NCBI RefSeq assembly: GCF_039729145.1
Contig: NZ_CP155793.1
Span: 3,348,001-3,412,000 of the forward strand
Direction of reading: 5' to 3'
Length of the DNA: 64,000 nt
DNA from: Microbacterium sp. SY138
GTDB lineage: Bacteria; Actinomycetota; Actinomycetes; Actinomycetales; Microbacteriaceae
Numbering within the stretch: the stretch's first letter is position 1; every line of letters starts with the position of its first letter. Below, piece by piece: positions 16,931-26,564 of this stretch. The notes beneath the pieces are model-generated. The model was not told the origin of the DNA and ran no database searches. It saw only the letters and a list, made by a program, of their open reading frames with translations. Position numbers and translations under genes: made by a program.

Positions 16931-18619
16931 TCAGCGGCCCGAGACCTTGCCGAACGCCTTCGCGATGGGCGCGAGCACGAGGGGCCGGGCGGCCACCCAG
17001 CCGATCGCGATCACCACGAGCGAGAGGATGAACACCCAGAATCCGGTCCAGGTGACCGCGTCCTGCGAAGCGAACATGTGGTTCAGGTTGCGCAGGAAGC
17101 CGGTGAGCATCACGAGAGCGACGTGGGCGATGATGAACGCCACGAAGTAGAGCATGATCGGGAAGTGCAGCGCGCGCGCCCACTCGACCGGGTAGGCCTT
17201 CGACAGCTTCTCGGCCTTCTTCGGCCAGAGCCCCGACATGCGGAATCCGGTGATCGCCGCCAGCGGTGCGGCGATGAACACGGTCGCGAAGTAGGCGAGC
17301 TGCTGCAGGCTGTTGTAGTTGTTCCAGCCGTTCTCGTGCGGCCAGTCGAACGAGACGTACTGGAGGGCCGCCGACAGCGCGTTCGGGAAGACCTCCCAGC
17401 TCGTCGGCACGATGCGCACCCAGTGACCGGTCACGAACAGCAGCACCACGAAGATCACGCCGTTCACGAGCCACAGGATGTCGAGCGACTGGTGGAACCA
17501 GAGGTTCAGGCTGATCTTGCCCTTGGCGTTGCCGCGGGGCGTCCAGAAGACGGTCGGCCGCTTCTCGGTACGCACCTGGAGCCCGGAACGGATGATCAGC
17601 ACCATCAGGAACATGTTGAAGAAGTGCTGCCAGCCGACCCAGGGCGAGAATCCGGGTTCGACCGCGATCCCCGGCTCGTACTCGCCCGGGAAGGCTGCGA
17701 GGAAGTCCTGCATGAACGGGAAGCTCAGGAGTGCGCGCACGAACGCGATGGCGGCGCCCGCGAGGACTCCGAGCGCGGCGGCGCCGAACAGCACGGCGAT
17801 GGCCTGGGGCCACGTCGGACGGCGTCGACCGGTCGCAGCGGCGGGTGCCTCGGCGATGCGACGTGGCGCGCGCCCGTTCCAGACCGTGCGCGTCCACGGC
17901 AGCGGGGTCGCGACGTCGGCGATGGCAGGTGCAGTCTCGGCCACGGCCACCGCGGTCACGGGCGCCGCGACGACGGGGGTGCTCCTCGGCCCGGTGCTCT
18001 CAGGAGCGACCGGCGCCGGAGCAACGGGCTCGACGGATGCCGCGACAGCAGGTGCGAGCGGGACGGTGTCTGCGGGGGGCCACGGCTCGCCGCCGACCAC
18101 GCGGGGCAGGCCACGACGGACACCGCCTGCGGCAGCGATCGGCGCTTCGCGTGCGCTGACGGCGGGCGAGGGTGCGGTCGCGGCAGCGGTCGAGGCACGA
18201 GCCGTCGCCGCCGTACTGCCGGTCGCCGAAGATGCGGGAACTGCTGCCGCGACGCCCGATACCGGCTGCGTCGCCTGCGGAGCGGGGGTCGCCGCGGCGG
18301 CGGCGGGAACGGCGGCGGCCGATGGCGGCCAGGGCTCCCCGCCCGACACACGTGGCAGGCCGCGACGGATTCGCGCAGCTCCGGCGGTCGTCACGGGAGC
18401 AGGGCTCCCGGTCGGCGCTGCGGTGGCCACGGCTGCCGACTCCAGCTCAACGGCGGAATCGGCGACATCCGGCGTCGCCGCAGGCTCAGCCTCGGTCGAC
18501 GTCGGAGCCTCGGTTGCCACGACAACCGTCGGCTCCTCCACAGCCGCCGCATCAGCGGGGGGCCAGGGCTCCCCGCCCGGTACACGCGGCAGACCGCGTC
18601 GCAGCATCCGCGTCGCCAT
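16931..18619 (-). CDS. Cytochrome b561-like membrane protein with three N-terminal RRGLPRVxGGEPWPP repeats
   Basis: A 562-residue protein. The first 265 residues are Ala/Pro/Val-rich and disordered-looking but contain RRGLPRVxGGEPWPP at residues 7-21, 85-99 and 168-182. From about 274 a membrane domain of the cytochrome b/b6 (PF01292-like) type begins; candidate haem histidines lie in [32 protein letters not shown] and [10 protein letters not shown]. It lies 2 bp from etfA and upstream of a thiolase. A plausible role is passing electrons from reduced ETF to the quinone pool in the membrane (inference). The repeats could be the docking sites. There is no signal peptide. Confidence 0.8.
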   Translation of the reverse strand: MATRMLRRGLPRVPGGEPWPPADAAAVEEPTVVVATEAPTSTEAEPAATPDVADSAVELESAAVATAAPTGSPAPVTTAGAARIRRGLPRVSGGEPWPPSAAAVPAAAAATPAPQATQPVSGVAAAVPASSATGSTAATARASTAAATAPSPAVSAREAPIAAAGGVRRGLPRVVGGEPWPPADTVPLAPAVAASVEPVAPAPVAPESTGPRSTPVVAAPVTAVAVAETAPAIADVATPLPWTRTVWNGRAPRRIAEAPAAATGRRRPTWPQAIAVLFGAAALGVLAGAAIAFVRALLSFPFMQDFLAAFPGEYEPGIAVEPGFSPWVGWQHFFNMFLMVLIIRSGLQVRTEKRPTVFWTPRGNAKGKISLNLWFHQSLDILWLVNGVIFVVLLFVTGHWVRIVPTSWEVFPNALSAALQYVSFDWPHENGWNNYNSLQQLAYFATVFIAAPLAAITGFRMSGLWPKKAEKLSKAYPVEWARALHFPIMLYFVAFIIAHVALVMLTGFLRNLNHMFASQDAVTWTGFWVFILSLVVIAIGWVAARPLVLAPIAKAFGKVSGR

Positions 18620-18621
18620 GG

Positions 18622-19593
18622 CTACTTCTTCCGCGCCTCGAGGGCGGCGATCACCTGCGGCACCACCGCGAACACGTCGCCGACGATCCCGAAGTCCGCC
18701 ACGTCGAAGATCGGCGCCTCGGGGTCCTTATTGATCGCGACGATGTTCTTCGACGTCTGCATGCCGGCACGATGCTGGATGGCGCCGGATATGCCGAGGG
18801 CGACATACAGCTGCGGCGACACCGAGACACCGGTCTGGCCGACCTGATGCGACTGCGGGATGTACCCCGCGTCGACGGCGGCCCTGGAGGCACCCACCGC
18901 GGCACCGAGCGCATCGGCGAGCTCTTCGACGAGTACGAACTTCTCCTTCGAGGCGAGACCTCGACCGCCGGAGACCACACGCGTGGCTCCGCGCAGGTCG
19001 GGACGGGACGAGGCGACCTCGACCGCCTCGACCGGACCGGCCGTCGCCGCGACCGCACCGGACGGGGTGACGTCGAGCACCTCGACCGAGTGCGACGGCA
19101 CGGCCTCGGCGCGCGCGTCCACCGCGCCCTGGCGCACCGTGATCACCGGAGTGCCGAACGTGGGTGCCGAATCGACGAGGTAGGCCCCGCCGTAGACCGA
19201 GTGGTGGGCGACGACACCCTCGTCATCGCGCGACACTCCGACCGCGTCGACCGACAGTGCGCTCTTCGTGCGCACCGCGAATCGTCCGGCCACGTCGCGT
19301 CCGGAGATCGAGTTCGAGATCAGCACGGCGTCGGGGCGCACCTGGGCGGCGGCCGCCTGCAGGGCGTCCACGATCGGCACGGTCAATGCCGTCGGCTCAC
19401 CGTCGGCGGTCAGCACCACCGATGCACCCGCCGCGGCGGCCTGATCCACCGCGGCCGGACTGCCGCCCACGATCAGCGCGACCGGCGTGCCGATCGTCGA
19501 AGCCGCGCCGATGAGCGCCGCCGTGCTGCTCGCGACGTAGCCGGAGGGGTCGACGTCGACGAGGACGAGGATCGGGTTCTCGGAGGATGTCAT
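18622..19593 (-). CDS. etfA: Electron transfer flavoprotein subunit alpha
   Basis: A 323-residue ETF alpha subunit. The FAD-binding C-terminal domain is clear: [20 protein letters not shown], then [29 protein letters not shown] and [19 protein letters not shown]. With EtfB it accepts electrons from acyl-CoA dehydrogenases, such as the one at 23752. The ATG at 19593 sits 1 bp after the etfB stop; upstream codons in frame overlap etfB and are not conserved. Same transcription unit as etfB, the cytochrome b-like gene and the thiolase. Confidence 0.95.
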   Translation of the reverse strand: MTSSENPILVLVDVDPSGYVASSTAALIGAASTIGTPVALIVGGSPAAVDQAAAAGASVVLTADGEPTALTVPIVDALQAAAAQVRPDAVLISNSISGRDVAGRFAVRTKSALSVDAVGVSRDDEGVVAHHSVYGGAYLVDSAPTFGTPVITVRQGAVDARAEAVPSHSVEVLDVTPSGAVAATAGPVEAVEVASSRPDLRGATRVVSGGRGLASKEKFVLVEELADALGAAVGASRAAVDAGYIPQSHQVGQTGVSVSPQLYVALGISGAIQHRAGMQTSKNIVAINKDPEAPIFDVADFGIVGDVFAVVPQVIAALEARKK

Positions 19594-19594
19594 C

Positions 19595-20371
19595 TCACAC
19601 CAGCCTGTTCTGCACGAGGTAGTCGACGAGCTTGTCGGCCGCGTCACCCTCATCGGTGATCTTCACGCCGGCCGCCCGCGGGGGCTTCTCCGACACAGTG
19701 GTCATGATGGTGCGCGGAGCGACGGACGGATCCGCCGAAACGTCGAGGTCGGCGAGCGCGAGCACCTCGAGCGGCTTCTTCTTGGCCGCCATGATGCCCT
19801 TGAAGTTGGGGAACCGCGCGTCGGGAAGCGCCTCGGTGATCGAGATCACGGCGGGCAGCGGCGCCGAGACCGGCTGGCTGCCGGCATCCGAGCCACGGAC
19901 GCCCGAGACGCCGTCGGCGGTGATCTCGACCGACGTGAGCGCGGTGGCCTGCGCGAATCCGAGGTGTTCGGCCAACATCGCGGGAATGACGCCGCCGGAA
20001 CCGTCGGTCGACAGGTTGCCCGTGATCACGAGGTCGGGGGCGCCGCGGCGGATCGCGGCGGCGAGGACCTCGGCGGTGAGACCGAGGTCGGCGCCGGCGA
20101 GCTGCTCGTCGGCGATGTGCACGGCCGAGCCCGCACCGATCGCGAGCGCCCGGCGCACGGACGCGGTCGAGCCCTCCGGAGCCATCGAGACCGCCACCAC
20201 CTCGGTGCCGTCGTTCTTGTCGGCGTAGCTGAGCGCCACTTCGAGCGCCCGCTCCGTGATCTCGTCGAGGACCACGTCACCCGCCGCACGATCGGCGAGG
20301 CCGGTCTCGAGATTCAGCTTGCGATCGCCATAGGTGTCCGGCACTTCTTTGACCAGGACGAAGATCTTCAT
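19595..20371 (-). CDS. etfB: Electron transfer flavoprotein subunit beta
   Basis: A 258-residue ETF beta subunit of standard length. It starts MKIFVLVKEVPDTYG and has the AMP-binding region with VITGNLSTDGSGGVIPAMLAE, LPAVISITEALPDARFPNFKGIMAAKKKPL and ADLD near 221-224. First gene of the etfBA-cytochrome b-thiolase unit. A TGAGGAG ribosome-binding site lies just upstream of the ATG and a TAGAAT -10-like box slightly further. Confidence 0.95.
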   Translation of the reverse strand: MKIFVLVKEVPDTYGDRKLNLETGLADRAAGDVVLDEITERALEVALSYADKNDGTEVVAVSMAPEGSTASVRRALAIGAGSAVHIADEQLAGADLGLTAEVLAAAIRRGAPDLVITGNLSTDGSGGVIPAMLAEHLGFAQATALTSVEITADGVSGVRGSDAGSQPVSAPLPAVISITEALPDARFPNFKGIMAAKKKPLEVLALADLDVSADPSVAPRTIMTTVSEKPPRAAGVKITDEGDAADKLVDYLVQNRLV

Positions 20372-20395
20372 CGATTGCTCCTCACGACTGCTGTA

Positions 20396-20401
20396 ATTCT
20401 A
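20396..20401 (-). promoter_or_regulatory. Putative -10 box of etfB
   Basis: TAGAAT on the minus strand lies 24 bp upstream of the etfB ATG, ahead of its ribosome-binding site. No convincing -35 box is visible. Confidence 0.4.
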
Positions 20402-20499
20402 GACCGCGATACTGAGTTCCAGCTCACCTGCGACTGAGACTCATGGATGTCCACGGCGGATGCGTCGCGCGCCGTCGCCGCCCCCCGCGCTCGCGCCAC

Positions 20500-20505
20500 T
20501 ACCGT
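20500..20505 (+). promoter_or_regulatory. -10 box of a leaderless promoter
   Basis: TACCGT ends 6 bp before the ATG at 20512, matching the leaderless arrangement seen at other genes here. Confidence 0.5.
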
Positions 20506-20511
20506 AGAGAA

Positions 20512-21048
20512 ATGGCCCGACCCCGTCCGCTCCCCATCGATCCGCTCGCCGAGGCGAAGCGGCAGTGGCTCGCGCACGGCTGGACGGATGCCGCGGACGG
20601 CATGGCCCTGGTCACTTCGGTCATGCGGGCCCAGCAGCTGCTGCTCGCCCGTGTCGACGCGGCCCTGAAGCCCTTCGCTCTGAGCTTCGCCCGCTACGAG
20701 GTGCTGCGTCTTCTGGCTTTCAGCCGCGCCGGCAGCCTGCCCCTGTCGAGCGTGGTCGCCCGCCTCCAGGTGCACCCGACCACCGTGACGAGCACGGCGG
20801 AGCGCCTGGTGCGCGACGGTCTGGTCGCGCGCGAGCCGCACCCCCATGACGGACGCGCGGCGCTGCTCGTGCTGACGGAGTCCGGCCGGGAACTGGTCGA
20901 GCGCGCCACACAGGCTCTCAACGCCGACGTGTTCGCCGAGCCCGGTCTGAGCCGCGACGACGCCGCCGAGCTCGTCGCGATCGTCGCCCGGCTGCGCAAG
21001 GACGCCGGCGACTTCGCCGATCCGCGTCCGCAGCCCGAAGCCCTCTGA
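20512..21048 (+). CDS. MarR family transcriptional regulator
   Basis: A 178-residue winged-helix protein. The core LSSVVARLQVHPTTVTSTAE recognition region and wing EPHPHDGRAALLVLTESGRE are typical MarR, and a 55-residue N-terminal extension precedes them. The ATG at 20512 is chosen over an upstream ATG because of the -10 box placement and the Arg-rich, unconserved upstream sequence. It is first in a tight operon with an SRPBCC protein and a YdeI-like protein, and divergent from etfB. Confidence 0.88.
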   Translation: MARPRPLPIDPLAEAKRQWLAHGWTDAADGMALVTSVMRAQQLLLARVDAALKPFALSFARYEVLRLLAFSRAGSLPLSSVVARLQVHPTTVTSTAERLVRDGLVAREPHPHDGRAALLVLTESGRELVERATQALNADVFAEPGLSRDDAAELVAIVARLRKDAGDFADPRPQPEAL

Positions 21049-21049
21049 C

Positions 21050-21520
21050 ATGCCCCGGTTCGCGCTCGAGACGATCATCAGCGCGCCTCCTGCCGAGGTG
21101 TTCGCCGCATCGCTCGACCCGGCACTGCACGTGAAGAGCATGGCCCGGTTCAGCGAGACCATGGTCGAGGCGCCGGCCGGCGGCGTGTTCACCGAGGGGA
21201 CCACCGCGACCTGGCGGGCACGCCACTTCGGCATCCCCTTCCGCCTGCGCTCGATCGTCTTCGACATCGATCCTCCCCACGCGTTCTCGGATCGGCAGAT
21301 CTCCGGTCCGTTCGCGGCATTCCTGCACGAGCACCGTTTCGAGGAGCATCCGGCCGGCACGCTCATGCACGACACCGTGACCTTCCGCTCGCCGTTCGGC
21401 CCGCTCGGCCGAATCGTCGACGCGATGTTCCTCGGCGGGTACATGCGCCGCCTCATCATGGAGCGCAACGCGATTCTCGCCGCGGAATTCGAGGAGCCCG
21501 GGCGTACCCTTTCGGCATGA
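21050..21520 (+). CDS. SRPBCC family protein (START-like ligand-binding fold)
   Basis: A 156-residue protein starting FALETIISAPPAEVFAASLD, the beta1-alpha1-alpha2 opening of polyketide-cyclase/START-like folds. It ends with a long helix, GRIVDAMFLGGYMRRLIMER. HEHRFEEHPAGTLMHDTVTF resembles the COG4276 type. These proteins bind small hydrophobic ligands; none can be named here. It begins 1 bp after the MarR stop and overlaps the next gene by 4 bp. Confidence 0.82.
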   Translation: MPRFALETIISAPPAEVFAASLDPALHVKSMARFSETMVEAPAGGVFTEGTTATWRARHFGIPFRLRSIVFDIDPPHAFSDRQISGPFAAFLHEHRFEEHPAGTLMHDTVTFRSPFGPLGRIVDAMFLGGYMRRLIMERNAILAAEFEEPGRTLSA

Positions 21521-21960
21521 GCGAACTGCGCCTGCACACCGTCCTCACCGGCCGCGGCCCCGCTGCGGCGATCCTCCTCAGCGACGAGCAGGTGGCCTCT
21601 CTCGGCGCCGGCAAGGCGTTCCCGGTCGCCGTCACGATCGGCGGACGCACCGCCCGCCTGCGTCTGGCGCGGATGGGCAGCGAGAACATGATCGGTTTCA
21701 GCAAGGCCGTGCGCGCCGACCTCGGACTCGAGATCGACCAGGAGATCGACGCCGTGATCCGGGTGGACTCCGCCGAGCGCACGGTCGACGTTCCGGCCGA
21801 GCTCGCCGCGGCCCTGGACGCCGACCCCGCGCTGCGCACCGCCTTCGACGCCCTGTCGTACACCGCACGCAAAGAGCACGCGAGGAGCGTGGCCGAAGCG
21901 AAGCAGGAGGCGACTCGCGAACGTCGCATCACGAAGATCGTCGACGCGCTCCGCGGCTGA
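21517..21960 (+). CDS. YdeI/OmpD-associated family protein (DUF1905 + OmdA domains)
   Basis: A 147-residue protein in two parts. The N-terminal half is a DUF1905-like beta barrel (residues about 5-90, with GKAFPVAVTIGGRTARLRLARM). The C-terminal half has the OmdA-type helix AFDALSYTARKEHARSVAEA followed by RERRITKIVDAL. Proteins of this family are widespread but poorly characterised. It overlaps the SRPBCC gene (ATGA). A TACCCT box 6 bp before its ATG could also start a separate leaderless transcript. Confidence 0.82.
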   Translation: MSELRLHTVLTGRGPAAAILLSDEQVASLGAGKAFPVAVTIGGRTARLRLARMGSENMIGFSKAVRADLGLEIDQEIDAVIRVDSAERTVDVPAELAAALDADPALRTAFDALSYTARKEHARSVAEAKQEATRERRITKIVDALRG

Positions 21961-21983
21961 CTGCTCCCCGATTCCGGCAGACA

Positions 21984-22040
21984 TCTCGTCAGGCACTCGT
22001 CTCGTCAGGCACTCGTCTCATCAGGCACTCGTCTCGTCAC
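21984..22040. repeat. 16-bp tandem repeat between convergent genes
   Basis: TCTCGTCAGGCACTCG repeats at 21984, 22000 and 22016 (one base changed in the third), with a partial copy from 22032. It fills the gap between the YdeI-like gene and the enoyl-CoA hydratase gene. Confidence 0.85.
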
Positions 22041-22044
22041 ACGC

Positions 22045-22821
22045 TCAGCGGTTCTGGAAGTCGGGCGCCCGCTTCTCCCGGAAGGCCGACATGCCCTCCT
22101 TCTGGTCCGCGGTGTCGAACAGCGCGGCGAACGCCTGCTTCTCGTGAGCCAGCCCCTCGGCGAGGGTCGTCTCCATCGCGGTATCTAGCGCGGCCTTCGC
22201 GGCGTACACCGACGGCAACGACTTGGAAGCGATGGTGTCGGCGAGCTTCGTCGCCTCGGCGAGGAGATCGGATGCCGGCACCACGCGCGACACGAGCCCG
22301 GAACGCTCCGCCTCCTCTGCGCCCATGAAGCGCCCGGACAGCACCAACTCGGCCGCCTTGTAGTATCCGACCGCACGGATCAGGCGCTGCGTACCGCCCA
22401 TCCCGGGGATCACTCCGAGGTTGATCTCGGGCTGCCCGAACTTGGCGTTGTCGGCCGCGAGGATGATGTCGCACATCATCGCCAGCTCGCATCCCCCGCC
22501 CAGGGCGAAGCCGGAGACCGCGGCGATCACGGGAGTGCGCACGGCCGCGAAGTCGTGCCAGACACCGAAGTGATCGGTCTCCAGCATCTGCGCCGCGGAC
22601 ATGCCCTCCATCTCCTTGATGTCGGCACCGGCGGCGAAGGCCTTCTCGGAGCCGGTGACGACGATCGCACCGACGCCCTCGTCCGCATCGAAGGCGAGCG
22701 CCGCTGCGGTGACCTCCTCCGCGAGCCGACTATTCAACGCGTTCAGCGCTTCCGGGCGGTTCAGGGTGATCCACCCCACCCGTCCGCGCTGCTCGACCAG
22801 GATCGTCTCGTACTCGGTCAT
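22045..22821 (-). CDS. Enoyl-CoA hydratase
   Basis: A 258-residue crotonase. The oxyanion-hole segments are [11 protein letters not shown] and [16 protein letters not shown]; the catalytic-glutamate region is [19 protein letters not shown]. It adds water to 2-enoyl-CoA, here most likely methacrylyl-CoA in valine degradation, since it is last in the mmsA-acyl-CoA dehydrogenase-mmsB operon. It could also serve general beta-oxidation. No separate 3-hydroxyisobutyryl-CoA hydrolase is seen in the cluster. The start is the ATG at 22821; upstream frame codons overlap mmsB. Confidence 0.92.
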   Translation of the reverse strand: MTEYETILVEQRGRVGWITLNRPEALNALNSRLAEEVTAAALAFDADEGVGAIVVTGSEKAFAAGADIKEMEGMSAAQMLETDHFGVWHDFAAVRTPVIAAVSGFALGGGCELAMMCDIILAADNAKFGQPEINLGVIPGMGGTQRLIRAVGYYKAAELVLSGRFMGAEEAERSGLVSRVVPASDLLAEATKLADTIASKSLPSVYAAKAALDTAMETTLAEGLAHEKQAFAALFDTADQKEGMSAFREKRAPDFQNR

Positions 22822-22849
22822 GTCGCCCTCTCCGTCGAAGTACCGATCA

Positions 22850-23755
22850 TCACACGCGGTCGTCGCGGATGTCGGTGATGATGCCGGAGAAGTCTCGCGT
22901 CGCGCCGTCGCCGGCCGCGAAGACGGCGTAGATCTCCTGGGCGAGCCGGCCCATGCGCGCATCGGTCGAGGTCTGCTCGATCGCCTGCAACGCGAGCCCG
23001 AGATCCTTGGCCATCAGCGCGCCGGCGAAGCCCGGCTGGTAGTCGCGATTGGCCGGGCTCGTGGGCACCGTGCCCGGCACGGGGCAGTTCGTGGTGATCG
23101 ACCAGCACTGGCCCGAGGCCTGCGAGACGACGTCGAAGAGCGCCTGATGCTCGAGTCCGAGCCGCTCCCCCAGCACGAACGCTTCGGCGACCGCGATCTG
23201 CGAGACCGCGAGCACCATGTTGTTGCAGACCTTGGCCGCCTGTCCGAGTCCGGGACCGCCGCAGTGCACGATGCGCTTTCCCATGATCTCGAGCAGCGGC
23301 AACGCCGCGGCGAAGTCCTCGTCCGAGCCGCCGACCATGAACGCGAGCGTGCCGTTCTCCGCACCGACCACTCCGCCCGACACCGGAGCATCGACGTTGC
23401 GGTGACCGGCGGCGAGCGCGAGAGCGTGTGCAGCGCGCGCCTCGTCGACGGCGATCGTGGAGGATTCGATGAAGAGGGTGCCGGGTCGGGCCGCCGCCAG
23501 CAGTTCCGTGCGATAGGCCTCGATGACGTGCTTTCCGGCGGGGAACATCGTGATGACGACGTCGGCCTCGGACACCGCGTCCGCGCCGCTCGGGGCCACG
23601 CGGATGCCGGCCACCCGCGCCGCCTCGACGGCGGCGGGGACGAGGTCGAAGCCGTGCACCTCGTGACCGGCTTCGACGAGGTTCTTCGCCATCGGCAGTC
23701 CCATATGGCCCAGGCCGAGGAACGCGACGACCGCCGTCGACGAGGAGGCGTTCAT
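22850..23755 (-). CDS. mmsB: 3-hydroxyisobutyrate dehydrogenase
   Basis: A 301-residue beta-hydroxyacid dehydrogenase. The N-terminal NAD-binding motif is [40 protein letters not shown] is the substrate-binding signature and the catalytic lysine is in [12 protein letters not shown]. It oxidises 3-hydroxyisobutyrate to methylmalonate semialdehyde, the substrate of MmsA upstream. Its ATG overlaps the acyl-CoA dehydrogenase stop by 4 bp. Confidence 0.93.
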   Translation of the reverse strand: MNASSSTAVVAFLGLGHMGLPMAKNLVEAGHEVHGFDLVPAAVEAARVAGIRVAPSGADAVSEADVVITMFPAGKHVIEAYRTELLAAARPGTLFIESSTIAVDEARAAHALALAAGHRNVDAPVSGGVVGAENGTLAFMVGGSDEDFAAALPLLEIMGKRIVHCGGPGLGQAAKVCNNMVLAVSQIAVAEAFVLGERLGLEHQALFDVVSQASGQCWSITTNCPVPGTVPTSPANRDYQPGFAGALMAKDLGLALQAIEQTSTDARMGRLAQEIYAVFAAGDGATRDFSGIITDIRDDRV

Positions 23756-24957
23756 GATGCGCTCCGCGTCTGATCCCCGCCGCTGCGCTGGACCGACGCG
23801 GAACCCGCAGGTCGCAGCATCTCGCGTCCGACGATCAGTCGCATGATCTCGTTCGTCCCTTCCAGGATCTGGTGCACGCGCAGATCGCGGACCACCTTCT
23901 CGATCCCGTAGTCCTGCAGGTAGCCGTAGCCGCCGTGCAGCTGGAGGGCGCGGTTGGCGACGTCGAACCCGGCATCGGTCGCGAAGCGCTTGGCCATGGC
24001 GCAGCGCATCGTCGCATCGGGAGCGTGCTCGTCGACCGCCTGCGCGCCGTCACGCACCATGAGGCGTGCGGCGTGCAGGTCGGTGCGCATGTCGGCGATC
24101 GCGAACAGGATCGACTGCTTCTCGGCCAACGGCTCTCCGAACGCCATCCGCTCGTGCACGTACTGCACGGCCTTGTCGAGCGCCCACTGCGCGCCGCCCA
24201 GCGAGCAGGCGGCGATGTTGAGCCGTCCGCCGTTGAGCGCCGACATCGCGATCGCGAAGCCGCGGCCCTCATCACCGAGCATGGCGGACGCCGGAACCCG
24301 GACACCGTCGAGGATCACCTGACGGGTGGGCTGAGCGTGCCAGCCCATCTTCTTCTCCGGTGCGCCGAAGCTCAGCGCTTCGGAATCGCCCGGGACGAGG
24401 AACGCGCTGATGCCGCGTGCTCCCGGCTCCCCCGTGCGCGCCATCACGACGTAGACGGCGGCCTCCCCGGCTCCGGAGATGAACTGCTTCACCCCGGTGA
24501 GCACGAAATGGTCGCCGTCGCGCACCGCGCTGGTCGCGATGTTCGCGGCATCCGACCCCGCGCCCGGCTCGGTGAGGCAGTAGCCGCCGAACTCGGACAT
24601 GGCGGTGAGCTTCGGCAGCCATTCGCCGCGCTGTGTGTCGTCGCCGTAGGTGTCGATCATCCAGACCACCATGTTGTGGATGGAGATGTAGGCCGCGACG
24701 GCGGGGTCGCCCTTCGCGAGCTCCTCGAAGATCGCCACGGTGTCGAGGCGGCTGAGGCCGCTGCCACCGAACTCCTCGTCGACGTAGATGCCGCCGAGGC
24801 CGAGCTCGCCGGCACGGTTCAGCGACTCCCTCGGGAACAGGTGCTTCTCATCGCGCTCGGCGGCGTAGGGGGCGAGCTCGGTCTCGGCGAACTCGCGCAC
24901 GGCGCCGATGATCGCCTCGCGCTCCTCGGCGGTGGTGGTGACGGTGGTCATGGTCAT
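23752..24957 (-). CDS. Acyl-CoA dehydrogenase (isobutyryl-CoA dehydrogenase type)
   Basis: A 401-residue flavoprotein. FAD and substrate motifs YCLTEPGAGSDAANI and GVKQFISGAG lie in the middle domain; LHGGYGYLQDYGIEKVVRDL and HQILEGTNEIMRLIVGR, carrying the probable catalytic glutamate, lie in the C-terminal domain. The operon context points to isobutyryl-CoA oxidation in valine catabolism, with electrons passed to ETF. The first ATG (24957) follows AAGGA; the ATG 6 bp later is an alternative. Confidence 0.92.
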   Translation of the reverse strand: MTMTTVTTTAEEREAIIGAVREFAETELAPYAAERDEKHLFPRESLNRAGELGLGGIYVDEEFGGSGLSRLDTVAIFEELAKGDPAVAAYISIHNMVVWMIDTYGDDTQRGEWLPKLTAMSEFGGYCLTEPGAGSDAANIATSAVRDGDHFVLTGVKQFISGAGEAAVYVVMARTGEPGARGISAFLVPGDSEALSFGAPEKKMGWHAQPTRQVILDGVRVPASAMLGDEGRGFAIAMSALNGGRLNIAACSLGGAQWALDKAVQYVHERMAFGEPLAEKQSILFAIADMRTDLHAARLMVRDGAQAVDEHAPDATMRCAMAKRFATDAGFDVANRALQLHGGYGYLQDYGIEKVVRDLRVHQILEGTNEIMRLIVGREMLRPAGSASVQRSGGDQTRSAS

Positions 24958-24985
24958 CGTGATTCCTTGTGGGAGGTGTCCGGGG

Positions 24986-26488
24986 CTAGTGCATGGTCGG
25001 GATGACGAAGCTGGCTCCATCGCGGATGCCTGCCGCGGGCCACCGGCTCGTCACCGTCTTGGTCTTCGTGTAGAACCGGAAGGCGTCGGTTCCGTGCTGG
25101 TTGAGGTCGCCGAATCCGCTGCGCTTCCAGCCGCCGAACGTGTAGTACGCGATCGGGACCGGGATCGGCACGTTCACGCCGACCATCCCGACCTCGACAC
25201 GGGCCGCGAAGTCGCGGGCGGCGTCACCGTCGCGCGTGAAGATCGCGACGCCGTTGCCGTACTCGTGCTCCGAGGCCATCCGCAGCGCCTCCTCGTAGTC
25301 GGCGGCGCGGGCGATCACCAGGACAGGGCCGAAGATCTCCTCGCGGTAGATCGCCATGTCGGTGGTGACGTGGTCGAACAGGGTCGGGCCGAGGTAGAAG
25401 CCCTCCTCGTGCCCGTCGACCGTGAAGCCCCGGCCGTCGGCGAGGAGCGTCGCCCCCTCGTCGACCCCCTGCTGGATGTAGCCTTCGACCCGTTCGACGG
25501 CGGCTCGCGTGACCAGGGGCCCGTAGTCGACGTCGGGTGCGAGAGAGGGGCCGACCCGGAGCTGGGCGACACGTTCGGTGAGCTTGGCCGCGAGGGCGTC
25601 CGCCGTCTCCTGCCCCACCGGCACCGCGACCGAGATGGCCATGCAGCGCTCACCCGCCGAGCCGTAGCCGGAGCCGATCAGTGCGTCGACGGCCTGGTCG
25701 AGGTCGGCATCGGGCATCACGATCATGTGGTTCTTCGCTCCGCCGAAGCACTGCGCCCGCTTGCCGTGAGCCGCGGCCGTCGCGTAGATGTACTCGGCGA
25801 TCGGGGTCGAACCGACGAAGCCGACCGCGCGGATGCGGTCGTCCGTGAGCAGGGTGTCGACGGCCTCCTTGTCGCCGTGGACCACATTGAGGACGCCGGC
25901 GGGGAGGCCCGCCTCGAGGAACAGCTCGGCGATGCGCACCGGCACCGAGGGATCGCGCTCGCTGGGCTTGAGCACCACCGCATTGCCGGCGGCGAGAGCG
26001 GGCCCCGCCTTCCACAGCGGGATCATCGCGGGGAAGTTGAAGGGGGTGATCGCGGCGACGACCCCGAGCGGCTGGCGCATCGAATAGACGTCGATGCCGG
26101 TTCCGGCGCCGGTGGAGTACTCGCCCTTGAGCAGGTGCGGAGCGCCGGCGGAGAATTCGATGACCTCGAGACCCCGCTGGATGTCGCCCTTCGCGTCGTC
26201 GACCGTCTTGCCGTGCTCGCTCGCGAGCAGCTCGGCCAGCGACGTCATCTCCTGCTGCACCAGGTCGAGGAACCGCAACAGCACACGAGCGCGCTTCTGC
26301 GGATTGGTCGCCGCCCATGCGACCTGCGCCTCTTCGGCGTTCGCGATAACGCGACGCACCTCGTCGGCCGAGGCCAGGGGCACACGGGCCTGCACCGCTC
26401 CGGTGCTCGGATCGAACACGTCGGCGAAGCGACCCGAGTCGGGAGTGAGAAGCGATCCGCCCACGAAGTGCGGGATAGTACGAGTCAT
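24986..26488 (-). CDS. mmsA: Methylmalonate-semialdehyde dehydrogenase (CoA-acylating)
   Basis: A 500-residue aldehyde dehydrogenase. AITPFNFPAMIPLWKAGPAL and the cysteine motif GSGYGSAGERCMAIS (nucleophile Cys) match MmsA rather than ordinary ALDHs, as does the GGAKNHMIVMPDADL stretch. It converts methylmalonate semialdehyde plus CoA and NAD+ to propionyl-CoA. First gene of the valine operon. The propionyl-CoA produced can enter the methylcitrate cycle encoded at 30.9-34.4 kb. Confidence 0.94.
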   Translation of the reverse strand: MTRTIPHFVGGSLLTPDSGRFADVFDPSTGAVQARVPLASADEVRRVIANAEEAQVAWAATNPQKRARVLLRFLDLVQQEMTSLAELLASEHGKTVDDAKGDIQRGLEVIEFSAGAPHLLKGEYSTGAGTGIDVYSMRQPLGVVAAITPFNFPAMIPLWKAGPALAAGNAVVLKPSERDPSVPVRIAELFLEAGLPAGVLNVVHGDKEAVDTLLTDDRIRAVGFVGSTPIAEYIYATAAAHGKRAQCFGGAKNHMIVMPDADLDQAVDALIGSGYGSAGERCMAISVAVPVGQETADALAAKLTERVAQLRVGPSLAPDVDYGPLVTRAAVERVEGYIQQGVDEGATLLADGRGFTVDGHEEGFYLGPTLFDHVTTDMAIYREEIFGPVLVIARAADYEEALRMASEHEYGNGVAIFTRDGDAARDFAARVEVGMVGVNVPIPVPIAYYTFGGWKRSGFGDLNQHGTDAFRFYTKTKTVTSRWPAAGIRDGASFVIPTMH

Positions 26489-26529
26489 TGTGTGACATCC
26501 CTCCGTGCCGTCGTTGGCACATTGGGGAG

Positions 26530-26564
26530 TTTACTCGGAGTACCGGATATTTACTAGGATATCC
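26530..26564. promoter_or_regulatory. AT-rich control region of the valine operon with repeated half-sites
   Basis: TTTACTCGGAGTA (26530-26542) and TTTACTAGGATAT (26550-26562) form a direct repeat with 20-bp period. GGATAT and ATATCC (26545-26550 and 26559-26564) form an inverted repeat. It lies about 45-75 bp upstream of mmsA and is far more AT-rich than its surroundings. The binding protein is unknown. Confidence 0.5.

Noticed and set aside
16931..18619. Ni/Fe-hydrogenase cytochrome b subunit as the identity of the b-type protein
   Set aside because: No hydrogenase genes are nearby and the ETF/thiolase context gives a better explanation, although the membrane domain is of a related family.
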